Below are positions 32,801-47,800 of a DNA stretch of 64,000 nt, piece after piece. This DNA comes from Patiria pectinifera (Eukaryota; Echinodermata; Asteroidea; Valvatida; Asterinidae), in assembly GCA_029964075.1 (NCBI GenBank), contig CM057136.1, positions 14,124,381-14,188,380 of the forward strand. Direction: 5' to 3'. A program made the position numbers and the translations under genes. The first letter of the stretch is position 1, and every line of letters begins with the position of its first letter. The notes under the pieces are model-generated. The model did no database searches. It worked only from the letters and a program-made list of their open reading frames with translations, and was not told where the DNA came from.

Positions 32801-35800
32801 GGGTCACACCTGAATCCAACTCCCCCTCTTCGGCGATGTAATCCATTGGATCATTACAAACCTTTAATATGCAACAAACAACAAAGGACCGCTTGCCCCA
32901 AGTCAACAGACCATAATATCAACCTGAAGCTAATCCCCCTTTAATCCCCAAACAAAGGCTCGGATATTGAGAAAAAAAAGCTAGCTGTATCCTTTTTAAC
33001 CTTGCGGCATGATATGAAGTGGAATTGTATCGGGTCTTTATGGTGCAAGTCAAGCACTGCACCGTTATTGATCCCAGGAACTCTTTGTACTTTGTAGAGT
33101 TCCAACCGAATAAAAAACGCCGTGAAAATGTATTTGTATGAACTTGTAACATTTCATTGAAACGGGTGGTTAAAATGTAACAATGCCCTCCACATGTGCA
33201 CTTTTTGCTGAAAAGCGACTGCCATTGGGGTTTTTTTCCGACGGGAATATCACATAAATTGGATTAGCGACTTGGTGTTGAAGGACTACTAATTCTTGTC
33301 CAGACAAAATGAATTTTTGATGAGGTTTCGATTGGAGATCGCTTCTGCTTGGGTGCATTTGACGCACTTCATCAGACAGCTGCAGTACGTGCAGACTATT
33401 TTAAGTTCACAGAATGGGCAACAAACGGGCACATCAGTTTTCATCACATGACTTAAAAAATAATATCAACCAATAAAAAAAAAATCGAGGATATAATTTT
33501 CAAGTCAAACATCGTGAAATATTGCACATACACGTACATGTATGTGCAAATGCACTTTGGCCATGGCAATACAAAATTGAGTTGAAAAGGTTGGGTCATA
33601 AACTTCTGTTCAACTTTGACTGGACATAAAAAAAATTCTGACTCTATACCAACCAGGTCATGTCGCACCTGTCCTTGGGCAATACACTTTACCACAACGC
33701 CTTCCCTGCACTTACGGTCAGTTGGTTGTATTGGAGCGATAGCCATTATTGCCAAGAGTGCCAAATTTGTTGGCTACTTTTATGTACATTGAGAAAGTAT
33801 TTGCTCGCTTTAATTGAAGTGCTAAAATGCCAAGTATTATAGCACACATTCCCACAAAAACCTGTGAAAGAATTAGTTTCCAGGGAGATCAACATTTAAA
33901 AAAAAATTCCCCAACTGTTGTCCTTCTCACTTCCACTCTGTCGTTTCTTTTCTCCCTCCCCCCCCCCCCCCCTCGCCTCAACTTTTCTTTGTTAAATCTC
34001 CACAAAGCTCTGGGAATGGAGCCAAATCTCTCGTCAGTTCCAGCGTAATGACCCGTAATTGTCTGGGTGGAATCTCCAGCTTTCCATTCATCCAGTGGTC
34101 GCGATCGGAGGTCACCGAGACGATTAGTTATTGACGGCGATTTTATTGATCACGGCTGATATCAAAGTCTGTGTTCGCGCAGGTTGTGCTGCTTCCAAGG
34201 TCCTGGAGCAACAGCTTTGCTGGCAGTCAGCACAAAGCTAACGGCTAATTTACAACAAATCCAGCACTTAAATGAAGGCTTTAGTCGACAATAATATGCA
34301 CCACTCGGTGACATCTGTGCACAGGACACAGCAGACAAATTTGCCAGTTTATAATCTTATTGCTCTAGTCAAAATTCATTTTTTTCTCGGAAATCATCCA
34401 TTGTAAGAGGTAACCAATGACATACTCATTGCACATGTACTGTAACTTTCAAGGAAGCGTCAGCCCCATGAAATACATCTACAAATTTGGACTTGTTTTG
34501 AGATTTGAGTTGGTGCAAATACACCCCATTAGTAAATTTTTGCCAGATTAAATTAGCATCGTTGTATGGCATCTTACATGTATACATGTAGGTCATAGAT
34601 GTATGAAATTCTCATCTTAAATTACCTAATCAACAAACCTAATGTTTTTCTTTACCCAAAACTTTTTTTCTCCTCTTAAATTTTTTTTAAGCCAAACACT
34701 TAACAGATTTACTCCAACAACACTCAAATTTAGATTCCCAAATTTACTGTGAAAAAAAATCCCTCGAAACCCAAACATCGAAATTAAATATTCAAGTCAC
34801 TCAAACATGACTCCCCTTGCATGAAATTGAATGGTAACCCAATCCGACCCAACGCAAAAAAAAAATAACTCTAGTTAAAAATAGCCGAAACCGTATAACT
34901 GGCTTAAACTCTGCCTTTTCTAGTCCTTTCGTAAAGAGCCATTGTCTGACCACTTCGGGCCTGGATTTTTTTTTCATTTTTTTTTCAGGGTTTGTTTTTC
35001 CGTTTGGAGCAGGGTGATAGAAATCGAAGAGACTGTTCTATTGATCGTAGTGTTGGGAGTAGCACTCGTGTATACAGCCTCCGTGAAAAAGACTTGATTG
35101 CGCAGACTAGGAGCTGGAGTGAATACAATACATCGCGGACGGGCCGATCAGGTGTAAATTACAACAGCCCTGTCTGGGTTGCTACCATTTTGACAGAGAG
35201 GGTGAAGGGGAAATTGGCTGGGAAAAATTAAAAACAAAATTTATGGTTATGAGAAAAATATTATAATTATGTGCCCTAGAATACCTTAACTCATTTTTTT
35301 TCTGTAACTTGAAACTGTTTCGGGGATGTTGCTGGTTTTGCATTTGATGGAAAATCGCAAAAACGCTTTGTTTCATAAACAGAAAATACAGTTTTTGTAT
35401 TAGAAATAGCAATTGTTTTGAAGAAGAGCTACATTGAACTTGAAAATGTGTCTGTCAATATCAAAAATTAATATTGAACAAACACACTGCGTTAATGGTT
35501 TTAAAAAAAATCAAAAAGTGTGTCACTTGAAAGTTGTTGTGTTTACATTTGAATCACATCAATGTCTAATTTTTGTGTTTTAACATATTTATTGCACAAT
35601 CCCCCACGTAATTTAATGTAATTCTTTCTTTTTCAAATTCTTACATTCGTAGCCTGGAAAATCAAGATGTCACATGACAAAGCTTTGTATATTTTCCACA
35701 GAATTTTCACACGAATGTTTAATATAAAATTTTAAACAGGTCTTTGTCATCGCCTGACCTTGACGTTACCAAAATTCTGTCTTTGTCCTCTGGTCCTAGA

Positions 35801-38800
35801 CCAGCATGACGCAAATAAGATGCACGGTCCCTAAAAAATCCATTCATTTCTCGCCTGCCTGCGTCCCCGATATCAACAGCATATACACAGTGACAAAGCG
35901 AAGTAGATGACTCAAGATAGGAAATGCCGCCACCGAAAAAAAAAAAAAAAATGGAAGAAAAACGCTTTTCATTTCATTAGGGGCTGGTCAAGGTTACCTA
36001 TATGACAGAGAGATGGTCTAGCCAAAGAAGACCACATGCTGGGTTTGGAAAGACAGGCTTTCCAAAGAGACTTCAGTGACTCAGAATGTAGAGTAAAAGC
36101 GATGGTTAGATATTGCAGATTGATGTTTGGATAAAAAAAAACTCCCTCCGAAGGGTAGGGAATTTGATTGGACAAGACTGGAAAAGAAGAACAACAAATT
36201 ATGATGACCTTGGCTTTGGCTCATTTAAATAAAAAAAAATCATTTAAAATTTGAGGGCCAATACACAACCTAGTTCTTGCAATAAAATCCATAAATGCAG
36301 AGTAGAAGGGGAAAAAATGAGAAAAAAAGAGATAAAAACCCTCAAGAAACATGCAAAATTTGTACTAGTTGTACAAATCTGTAATTCTGAAAAAAAAACA
36401 CTGGTGTGTAGGTGATCTTTTATAAAAGAAATTTACAACTGACAGTTGACACGGTTTTGCATGAACACTTCCTTTCAAATTCTGTTTACCGGAACTTTAC
36501 TGCCAATAAACTGCACCAGACTATAACGTTCTAATGCAAACACCGATCCTTGTTCGCCTTTTTTTTTCCAACCGCTCAGCTTAATCCAACATGAAACCCT
36601 CTCTTATAGAAAAAAAAGCTTGAGTCTATAGGTACAACCCACTTACCAATTCAGCACCTCTGTGGAGTTCTCCGACAAACAAGAAGGGGGGGGGGTTGAG
36701 GGGGATGCCCCAGGTCAGTTACGAAACTACAACCTTAAATTAGGTCACTGGATGAGAGATGGCACGGAGTAGAAATCCGAGACTGTGCAATCCTGCCAGG
36801 TGAGTCTCAGGTGTGGACGAAAAAGAAAAACAAAATTGGGGGAAAAAAAGCTTTGGCGTACCGACCCTCTCCCGTCCCCCAATAAAGCTAGGAGCTAGTG
36901 CCGGTCAAACTGTAATTTGTCGGGTCATGAGAAGCCAAGACATGAGGGGACTTGGATGCCCCTCTCAAGAGTTTTCGACTTGACCTTTTCAATAATTGAC
37001 CTGTCTTGGATTCGCGAGGGGGAGAAAGATCTCATTACTTGCCTATTCTCTTGACAGAAAAGACAAGTCTTGTGCGTGTACACACACAACTTAATTGAAA
37101 TCGGTGGGCAGGGCTAGAAATCATCCGAAAGATACCGACTCTATTGCTCTATTTAAGTTGGGTGGAATTATTTAATGAGAGCACTGGAATTTGTTGAGTA
37201 GGGTGGAGGTGCGCAACAAGGGATTCGTATAGTAATTAATTGTCGGGGGTTAATTAACGATCGGTCACGTTTTGTCCTGAGCGCTTGTGATTTATGGGAT
37301 GAATTGTAGTAAATTTTGATGTCATTGCTTTTCTTGTCCACTGTGACACGACTGCATGAAAAGTCTCAATGAACGACAGCAACTAAATGAAAACATTAAA
37401 AAAATACAAAATCATTTAAATGTACACTTATGCCATTTGAACAAAAATACTCTCAGAATCCTCAAATTAAAATTCAGAAGTTTTATTTGCCATCCCCCCA
37501 TGAACATCTATAGATAAATTAAAATGGATTTTCTTGACTAGTTTTTTACGTGTCAAAAAAACCGCAACAGTTACAAAAGTTTCATGATACTGTTAAAAAA
37601 AGAATAAAAAACAAGAGGTACACCTTAAATCTCTAAACAAGTCTCTAACATTTCCTTGACCATAAATATGCACGGCCCGATCGTAATTCAGAGCATTTCA
37701 CAGGGTGTCGGGGAAAGCCATCTTAGAAACCAGTGGCACGTAACAATTCAAGACGACCGTCACCCTCGGCACAGGAATACTCGGTCAGGTGACGGGCGCG
37801 AAACTGTGCCAGCGAAGCCCATAAGAAGGTGGTCAATAGAGTACGTGTTTGACATGAAATGAGGGAGGGAGTTTTATAGGATGTATAGTCGGTTATTTAT
37901 TGGTTTGAGAAGTGAGGTGGCCATGTTGGTGAAGGAAATCGTTGTGAATGCTAGTTTGAGAACAGCTGACTTAAAAAGGATGTGTTCAGACAATATTTAC
38001 ATGTAGTTAATAGTGTTATTATACTAGGCCTTGCCAATGGGTCAGTTGTAGTGTTAAAAATCCATTAGTGAAATTTTAAGTGACGTTCGTTTGACTGAAA
38101 ATGGTTTATCTTCTTCGTTCCAACATAAACAGTCCCAGGCAATAGACTTGCAGCTAGGAAAAAGTCTAAACTCAAATGTGGATTGTCTTGAATCACTTGG
38201 ATACCATGTTACTTTTTTAAGATAAAAATCAAAATAGGACAGTTCTTTAACCTAGTTTCAGGAATTTTCAATTCAGCATTTTCAAAGAGAGTTGAATCAG
38301 TTTTCAGGTCTTGGGCACTTGTACCATCCTTTTCTTAAAACTAGTATTTGCTGTGTTTTATTTTTTTTTCTGTTTTTTTTCCATTGAAAATTGAATTTGC
38401 AAAGCATCTAGGGGCCTTTAGTGATACCTGTGGAACTGCAAAAATTGTTCTTTTACAGTAACAACCAAATACTATAAACAAATTCAGAGTAAAACACTCC
38501 TCAGTATCAAGGTACATGTAAGTGAAGTTTCTTTCAAATAATATTTTGAAAGTCATCTTTTCAAACTCGGTTTCTAATTTATTCTGCATGAGTGACGCTG
38601 CCAATTTTCACAACAATTTCATATTTATGGTCCAAGTGATCAACGAGATATTGTGAGCCACTCACACCGAACTGTCGTCATAATAAAAGAGAAAATACTG
38701 TGCTCAATTTGATACAAAAACCAGCTTTACAAAACAAACCACGGCGCTCTTTTCAGCGACACATAAACACTCCCAAACTAAACACTTGACACCAATAAAT

Positions 38801-41800
38801 CTAAGCACGGGATTCGGGGGTCTTTTCATTTCGCAGATCGGGGAGATTATGGCATTTGTTCAAAACGGAGTCCCCGCTTCACCCCGCGAAAGTCTGGACA
38901 CGAATACAACCCTTTGTTGGGTTAAAGAGTTTTTAGTGTAGACCCCGAGGGGACATGGGGATCACTCGGTCATTTCTCTTGTGAAAGTTCCAGCGTTGTA
39001 AAAACATTTTTTTTTTCGGTGTGCAACTTTCCAATAGAAAACTGAAGTCTCTTGTGACAAAAAGGGGAGGCGTGTGAGCCATTTCCCCCCCCAACAATAA
39101 GATTTTTTGTTATTTTTAGTTGATTGCAAAATTTCTGAAATGTTGATATTTCATTATTACTTGTATATATGCAAAACAGAAGCACATACGGTGTGTGTAC
39201 ATATGTGTACATGTGCATGGTCACACACATATTTTTTCAGTGTTCAGAAGAAATCCACGTTATTGTAATCATAAAAAAATAACATATTTATTTGGATTTC
39301 GTTCTCTTCAAGTGTGGAACAGGACAATATCATATTAGGTAAGCACCGCGAATTATAAGAAAAATGGGGGGAGGGATCCCCCCTAAAAAAATAAAAATTT
39401 AAAAAGAGGAAATTACAAGCTTGAAATCAGTTTACACATTCTGCATGTACAGTAAATTTTATCAACCTGCAAAGCTAAGAATATTGTTGAGCAAATTTGT
39501 GCCTATATTTAATAGCAAAATATCAGCTAAATACCAGTCTAAAAAAGTACACATCATATGACATTTTTTGGCTGGTACCCTGTCTTTGCTATTAAAGCAA
39601 ATATTTGTTTGTCCTTAAATAAAATTCTGTGCTTAACTGCCCTGTAAAATTGGCACCAGATGTGAACATGTTTTTTTGGTAGCCAAATCAAACTAAGCAT
39701 TATCTGGCTTGATGATAAATTGGTTAGTCCTCACTGCAAACAAGCGGAAAAAAGTACTTCAATTTGTTTCCGACACCACTTATGTTTTGGATTCGAAAAG
39801 CAATTTATCATTCATGTACATTAAGTCTGAAACATGTCAGTTGGGTAATGGGTCGATCGCTACAATATTCATAGCAGATACATGCACTACCCCACCTCGG
39901 TTACCAGCTTGACAGCTGGTGTTCCGCACCAAGTCAAACGCAGCAGGAAAAAAAATGTCTGGTTAAAAAAAATCGATATCGCAAAAGTAATTTCAGCATC
40001 TTGTTTCCATCCACGAATATATTATGTAGGAGAGTATGGTTCAATACGATTAAAGGAAAATTTTAAAGTGAAATTTATGCAGTGCATTTCTGGAAAATAA
40101 ATTCTGCAATTCCACAAAAAAATCTAATCAATTTAAAAGTCTGTAATTCAATCAGTTGATCGGTGAAAATCTATCCCGGGTTGAGTCCCGTTTCAGGGGC
40201 CGGCAGTTTCTCAACGATCGTCCAGATGGAAATCCGCTATGACAAAGCTGAAATTAGGAGAGGTCTCGCTCGGATGACACGCTTTTAAGTGGCTGTCCAC
40301 TTCAAGATGAGCCCCTCAATGCATGCCGTGGTTTTACACCTTAAGTTATGCAGCTTGGCAGAGAGACGCAAGGGTACAGACGCATACCCACACACATACT
40401 GAGCGCATATGGTGAACGCACCCCTACGCCGGGGGTTAAACACTTGGCCCACTTCCACCGTGAGAATGATGCCATGAGTTAAAAGAGGATGGCCAAAGGG
40501 CTTCTTTTTTCTTTTTTTTTATCTCTCTTAGAATTTTTTTTTTTTTCACTTTTTTTATCAATGGGCAGGAAACTTGAGATAAATCATCCCAGATGAAAAC
40601 CGGGAGGCAAGTACATGTACATGTACATGGATATCAATACGTCATTTATCTGGAAGGAAATAAGTTGGTGGGAAAAATTGCAGGCCCTGGGAGCGATGAG
40701 CTAGGGGTGAGGGCTGGTGTGCTGGTCTAACTTTCCCTTGGGTTGGGGGGGGGGGGGAAATGGTAGTCTCGAAGGGAACAATCACAATTAAATAATTCAA
40801 AATTCCGTCAAAGAAATTTGAGCTAGTTCACACATACAGAGCCCTTAACCAAATACTTTTGAAATTAAGGTTGTAGAATTGTAAAGAACATGTACAAACC
40901 TAAGTTGGTTTTTGGAAGTTTTACAGAATTTTGAAGAAAATTGGTGTTTTTTTTAACTATTTGCTTTTTAATTTTTAAATGATTGCAAAAGTTCCCACCT
41001 CTCCAAAAGAGTATTTAGGTTTATTTAGGTTTGGGGAAAAGGGTTCATAAGATGGAATTTGCGTGGGATGATGTAGATTCAACACTGGGTTTTGCCCTTC
41101 GCGGATGTATTTTTTATAAACACTGCATTCTCAGTGTTGCCCCCCAGTGATTGTGAGAAAAAAAATCACTCAGGTGGGACTCGAACCCATGACCTCCTTC
41201 TTACTGCTGCAGACATCCCACCACTCGACCAATGAACTACGGATTGTAGGGTTGGCTACCAACCAATACATTTCTGCTATTACCTCTTAATAATAAAACA
41301 AATTTTAAAAGAAAAATTAACAAGTGATCAACTTAAACATGCCCAAAGACATCCAGCATGCAATTATTTTCCCCCTAGAGCTACAGTGCCTTTTCATGAA
41401 AGAAGTCACATTCGTCTGCACCAAACCATGAAAGAATTAGTCACTATAACTTTTTTTTGAAAAGCCACATGATGCACAAAATGAGATCTCACAACACATG
41501 TTCAGGCTAATAAATACACATGTCGTGACCCTATTATAAAGTTGCATAGGCCACTCATGCAGGGGTAGTCTGGGTTATTCTAGATCAAAGACGCCGCTGC
41601 AACCGATAATTCAATATGGAATATGGAAAGCTCTCAATCTAATCATACATGTACACGAATGGCGGCGACGAAAAATGGCATCAGGGGAAGTTCGGTGAAA
41701 CCGCAAAGAATTGAAGTTGCTAAACAAAATAATTAAATTCAGTCACTTCACATTACATGTACACGTATACATGTAGGCCTTCACCATTTTTCAAAATATC

Positions 41801-44800
41801 CCAAAAATATATAAACCCCCACCCCAAAAAATATACAACCAAAGTAGTATCCAAAAGACAGCTATAAATACAGTATAGATAACATGGTGCCTGTGTTCTT
41901 GGGCAAGACCCTTTACTACAATTGCCTCTCTCCACCCAGTGGTATAAATGGGTACCTGTGAAGGAAGAGACCAGAATGCACTGATCTCGAGCTGCTGCAT
42001 AAAATGGTTTCACGACCTGATGAACAGGGGTAATAATTGTGAAGCGCTTTGAGACCTTTGGTATAAAGCGCTATTTAAGCACCACATTAGTATTATGAGA
42101 TGGAACCCCCAAAAAACTTTGTAATATAGTAAAAGACAACTGCTGAAAAAGCAATTATCACGGAACTATTAAGCTGCCAACCAGAATGCGAAACAATATT
42201 TTGAGCAAACATGCTAATTTAATTTCCTTTTTCTTGTCATCGTTTTTGATGGACAGTTCTATTTAAATAAATCCTGAAGATATATACACCTAATCCCCGA
42301 TGCTAAAGTTGATTAACAGCACGTCATTTCCCCTCCCACCGTCCCCCACCTAAAAAAGAAAATTAAACAATCTCATGCCGCGGCACGGCCGATGAAACAT
42401 GAATGCGTCCCGTGCTAAATGACTGATTTACGAGGCTGGATATTAGTCCCGGTTCGATCCCAAAATGCCATCGCACTAACGCAGATAAAATCCTTGATTA
42501 AAAGTCTCCGTTTCCCGGGAGTCCTATAGCTTTATTGCCGTTACCAAAACCGCATGACAAATGACACCTATCAGCGTGTTTACGCGTAATGTCTCCTCAC
42601 CCACGAATTACACCATGCACGCGACGGATCCGATACGGTAACGGTCCAGGCACTCCAGAGACTGGACACTGCAGACACGCGCTCATTTATTCCATCATTT
42701 TTTTTTTCCCGCACCCCAACTCCAAATTTGATTTCGGATTCGTTGCCACGGCAAACATTTGACGATCCGGCCTTGTGATTCAGACAAATTTCTTTCTGTT
42801 TTGTTTGAGTATTGAGATTGGAACTGTCGTTGGTTGCCAACCGCTTGTCTGGACTTATTGGCACCGGGACGCAGAGAGATGGGTTATGGAGTTTAATCAC
42901 GGCAAATAAATGGCCTAAGCCTGGAACCAGAAAGTAAAGTCGGGCTGACGTTAAGATAAAACCCTTCACGGAGGAACAGAGACAGGAAAATTCCAGTTGT
43001 AGATTCAGGTAACACCGAGTGGAACCACTTAACCTGATTCCGTGGGCATCTAACGTCGGGATGGGCACGCTCGAGACTTAACCTCTGCAACCACCCTTAA
43101 GCCAGAGGCACTCACCGACTGATTTTAAAGGTTTTAAATATCAATCATTTTGTTAAAATACAATATGTTTTTACTTGTTTCTAGAAATATTTCATCCACT
43201 GTTTCATGGTTGTGATTCTTGTTTTGCTATCGTACTAGAGCAGGGACAGAAATAAAAGTCCCCGTACATCCATAAAAGTCTCTTTAAGTATTATGTACGG
43301 AGTAGCATAAAGCTACTTACGTAGTGTGACTATAAAGAATATTAGTACTGGTTATTAAATGCTTTAAAATGACACCAGACACATAGTGCCTCATTGTGTC
43401 TCATCTTTACCCTCCTGTTATCTGAACAGTCACAGACAGTCAAATATATATAAAAAAATTCAATCCTCTTCTCCTGCCATGCCTTTTACAGTGGCTAGTC
43501 ACCAACAGTCGGATTATATTTCTTGTAGGCACAGTCAACAGACAAAAAGCAGGTAAGTGGCAGGCACAGCTGGCTTATCAATCACTTACATTCAAAGCAT
43601 AGCTGTATCAAGTTACATTAACAGTCACAGCCAGTCAATCCTGCTTTATGTAGGCTGGCAGCTTTTACCTGTATAGAACAATCACTTGATTGAGTTTAGT
43701 TTGAAAAGACAAGCACAGAAATGTTTGCATAGGGGGGTTAAAACTTTGAAATCGTTAAACCATGCAGTGCCATTCAACTTGACCCATTTGTGAAAGAAAA
43801 TATATTGGTTGTTCCACTTTTTCCCCAAGCAGTCAGCATTAAAAACACCAAATTTATTCTTTAACGCCACCCCCCCCCCCTTTTTTGAATCGTCAAGGGC
43901 ATGTTGAAATCCACTTTCAAATTGAATTTTGCAATCCAACGCATGTAATCTACAAAAATCTAGGTTAGGGGCTTTTGAGAGGTAAAAAGCGGTAAGTGGG
44001 TCGCAAGGATTTCCCGAGGATTTTGTACAATCGCATGTCGGCTTTTCTGGACAATGACTCATAAAAAAATCCATAATTCTATTATCTCATCCTGCATATC
44101 AATGGCCATAGTGCCGTTTCGAGGGGTACAATAAATGAACATTGTACCTGTTAAATTTTTTTTTTTTTTTCCGTCGGTGTGGCCTGACATTAATCATTCG
44201 GAAGGGGCATACGCTGTTCACGTTGTCAAAAACTTCTGGGTTTTTTTTGTGTGTGCATGCCATTACTGCATGGCCCAAATATGCGCATGCAAGAAACGCC
44301 GGTCCTGTTGGAGTTTTAACCGGTTTAACTTGAGCATGGCAGTTTAGGTGGATTGAATATCAGTCAAATTTGAAATTTGACAAAAATTGGCGAAAGCCGC
44401 AGCACAGTTTCTCCACCCAGTCATTTGAACAGAAGCTAGCAAGCTTCAAATTTGGAGTCCTGACATACATTGTACATGGTCGGTCACACCACGAAGTGAT
44501 GTATTGCGTGCACACAGTCCATATACGTCACTTCGTGGTACACCTGACGACATGTAAATACAGCTGACTTTGAGAAGTCGTGCGAGATTTTTTAAAAGCC
44601 ACATTCAGTCTCGTTTCTGAAGTTCACTTTTGCCTTATTTCTGGTTATAAATATAAATATTCAGGCGAAAACCAGAAACTGTACTCATGTATCTCCACGT
44701 GAAACCTAGTTCCAGAAGTTCTCAAGAAATTAGAACCTGCTATTGCAGCAGCCATTTTCACAGGCCGCTGATCCAGCTTTGTCTCTGGGGAAGTGGGGGT

Positions 44801-47800
44801 AGCTAGCAAGGAGGGGGAGGGGGGTTAGCAGGTATGTCCTACATTTTTCGTCATGATTTTCCTATTTTTTTGCAGGCCACTGATTTTGTGCATGAATAAA
44901 TTTGTATCCTTCATCGTTTGGGCAATGACTCGATTGTAGGCCTAATTCCCAATTTAACTTTTCTTTCTTGCATGGTCGTTAGACACTAATATAGTCCCCA
45001 GGGAAGGATCCCACTAAATCTAATCTAATCTAATCATCGCATAAATGTAATCTCGAGAGTTCCCTTACTATCAGAGTTTTTTAGATTTGGTAGCCTCTAG
45101 TAGCTCAGCGTGAGGTAATTGCATTTTGATAACACGCTCATTAACCCTAGAAAGGTCACACGCACATGTGCAGTGTGGTTTGCACCTATATACCTTTAGC
45201 ACAGAAAAACATGATGTATTTGGAAATCTGACTTTATGCTCGCAAGGATGTTCTGATTTCTGCGCTCTTTTCGTTATGTGAAATCTCCAACACCCAAATG
45301 TTAAAACATAGATACAACACCTCTGATTCTTAACTAACTATTATTCTTTTTTATAGTGGTTTTTTTTTTTGCCCTTTGGGCCTTTGGCGACATGTTTTTA
45401 TAAACACTATATACTCAGTGTTGTCCAAGCACTTGTATTCGGGTGGGACTCGAACCCACGACCGCTTACCATTGCAAACGTCTTTAAATTTACATTTACA
45501 TTGCAAAATTCCATCTCATTCCATAAATAAGTGATTCTTATTCTAAGCCTTGCAAACAATCAATGTTGTCTGTCCTTTGTAAGGGCAAGCCCTTATACAA
45601 GCTATGCTTTATGGTTGTACTTTTTAAAATTCTATTTGCCATTAACTTGAGGAAATTAATGTTTTTTTAATATTTGGCCCTAGTTCACCACACAAAACCT
45701 CAAACAAACTATTATTTAAAAGGTGATTCTCAAAACTCTTCCAAATTTAAAAATGACAGCAATTTTCTTTTTCAAAAACTTCAGCCGCAGAGATTTCATT
45801 CCAATCGGGTCTTCTTGTCATCGATACGCTCCTCTTTCACGTATTGGTACGAGCAATATGCCCTGCTCCCGGTACCTCCATGATCTTAGTCATGCCACGC
45901 TCGTCCTAAGTCCCATAATACCCCGGGGCCGTTATTGGCAGACGGATCAACGATGAACCCACAAACGCCGGTACTCCATTCCCCGGTTCCCCTAGCTTTT
46001 TTTAAAGTGTGTGAACAATCAAGGAGTTATCCTGAAAACCTAGCCGGGATTACCTTTCCCTACGGGGCTATTGGACCCGTCCATCAGGATCGGAAACCCG
46101 ATCCGAGCTTAGAAGTTGTTAGGATTAGGGGCCACGGGGGCACATTACGATGGTGTCCTGATTGGGCTGCCAGTGCTCTATCTTTATTTTAATGCATAAA
46201 TTTGCATTCATGAATAACTAATGGATGTGACTAATGAAACCCAGTACAGGAATAAGTGGCCTTTACAAAAGCATAAGTCAATATTTAAATAACGTATTAC
46301 ATTGTAAATCATATAAATAAACTGGGTAAGATGATTGCGCACATGTACAAATTGTGTTTATGTGTCAAGCAACCATTAATTAAAATTTTTCTTTAAACCA
46401 TTGAGGAAATATATAAATGTATAACTTGGTTGAGGCATCGATCCTTGGTAGTAAATTAACTACAATGCCGACCACTGTGACCATGGGAACAGGAATTATT
46501 GACAATGTTTGACCACACTTGCAATTTAAATCAAGGTCTTGGACGGCTTGTTCAGCGTTGGTCACTGCATTGGCCAGTGGTCAACGATCCGACGTTCAGA
46601 TTTTTCCCAAATACGAAACTAATAGTAAACCTGATATGTACACACTAGGCATCTCAAGTAACTGAGTAGAAGTACAGTTGCTTAGCATTACAATGGATGC
46701 CTAAGAAAAGCTTGGAAACGGATTGCTACCACTTATCTGAATCACCTCATGTAAGGTCACGTTTTGGGGAGGGGGAGAGGGGGGTTGTCTCGATCTGCAC
46801 TCTGGTACTCATCTATAAAGTGCAATCACTTATCACAGTCATTAAGCTGAACAGTTTTTCAAAGTGCCCTCCCTCCAGTAATGTCTGACTGTTCTGAGTC
46901 ATGCTTCCGAGAAGAAAAAAAAATGGTAGAGGGGCCAAAAACGTTCATCCCCTATCTCAAATCGAATCATGATATCGTTTTGCCCGGCAGACTCATCCTG
47001 CTTTGAGCAATTGCCCAATTTGTCACGTAAAATCCCCCACGTGCCAATTTCGCTAAATCCATCCCCGCCCCGAACATGCTTCGCTAATTCCCTCATTTTT
47101 CTTCTTCTTGACTAACACGCAACCCGGTTTCCATGGCAACAGAGGCAAGAGAATCAATCGAGGGAATCTTCTTCTTTTTGCCCCGCGACATGTTTACTTA
47201 GTCTGTCCTCCCCTCTGAGAGCCAATTTCCCCGCGTGTCTGTAAAAACTAACACGCAGCCACAACTGTTTGGGAGTTTTTTTTTAATTCCATGTTCTTGC
47301 TGGTGGGCGGATTTATGGTCTTAAAGTCCTCTGAAACGGAGGAAGGAATTATTAAAAATCAACAGTGACAGCATGAACCGACATTATCAGGAACTATCTG
47401 GAAGCATAAAGCACACTTCTGTCCATTGTACATGAACACGCACTATTGTACACTGTACTTCTTCGCTCGATTCCATCAATTTTTCTTGACTTCCGAACTG
47501 AAAATTCTTAAACCATACCAAAGTACCATCACAGTTATGATCCTAACCATTTACATTTTATACTCTACACGTATCTTATAAATCACTTCATGTATTTCTT
47601 GATCAAAATAAACTTTCACCGACCCCCAAGTCATAATTTATCAAGGCCTAGTAAATTCTAAGTTAATCCATGCCAATTAAACAGACTTGGTTTGACTGGT
47701 TGTTTTTCTCTTGCAAGTAACATCGCAGGAATGGTTGGGCCTGTACAGTGTTATTTATGCATAAAACAGACAGGGGCTGGGGCGGACAGCAGTCAAGTAA

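Larger units (their letters stand above)
29858..41040 (-). other. STOX: STOX intron 1, 3' third
   Basis: Part of the 31,871-bp intron (29858-61728). It holds a GCTAAGCA-family repeat at 39468-39663, a SINE fragment at about 33650-33735 and homopolymers (C14 near 33958, G10 near 36686, G14 near 40744). A loose 45-bp duplication lies at about 31955-32030, and ACATGTACATGTACATG sits at about 40612-40629. No further exon on either strand is supported. Confidence 0.55.

Noticed and set aside
42580-43068. 162-codon minus-strand open frame in the STOX intron
   Set aside because: No recognisable domain; it overlaps a GC-balanced non-coding block.
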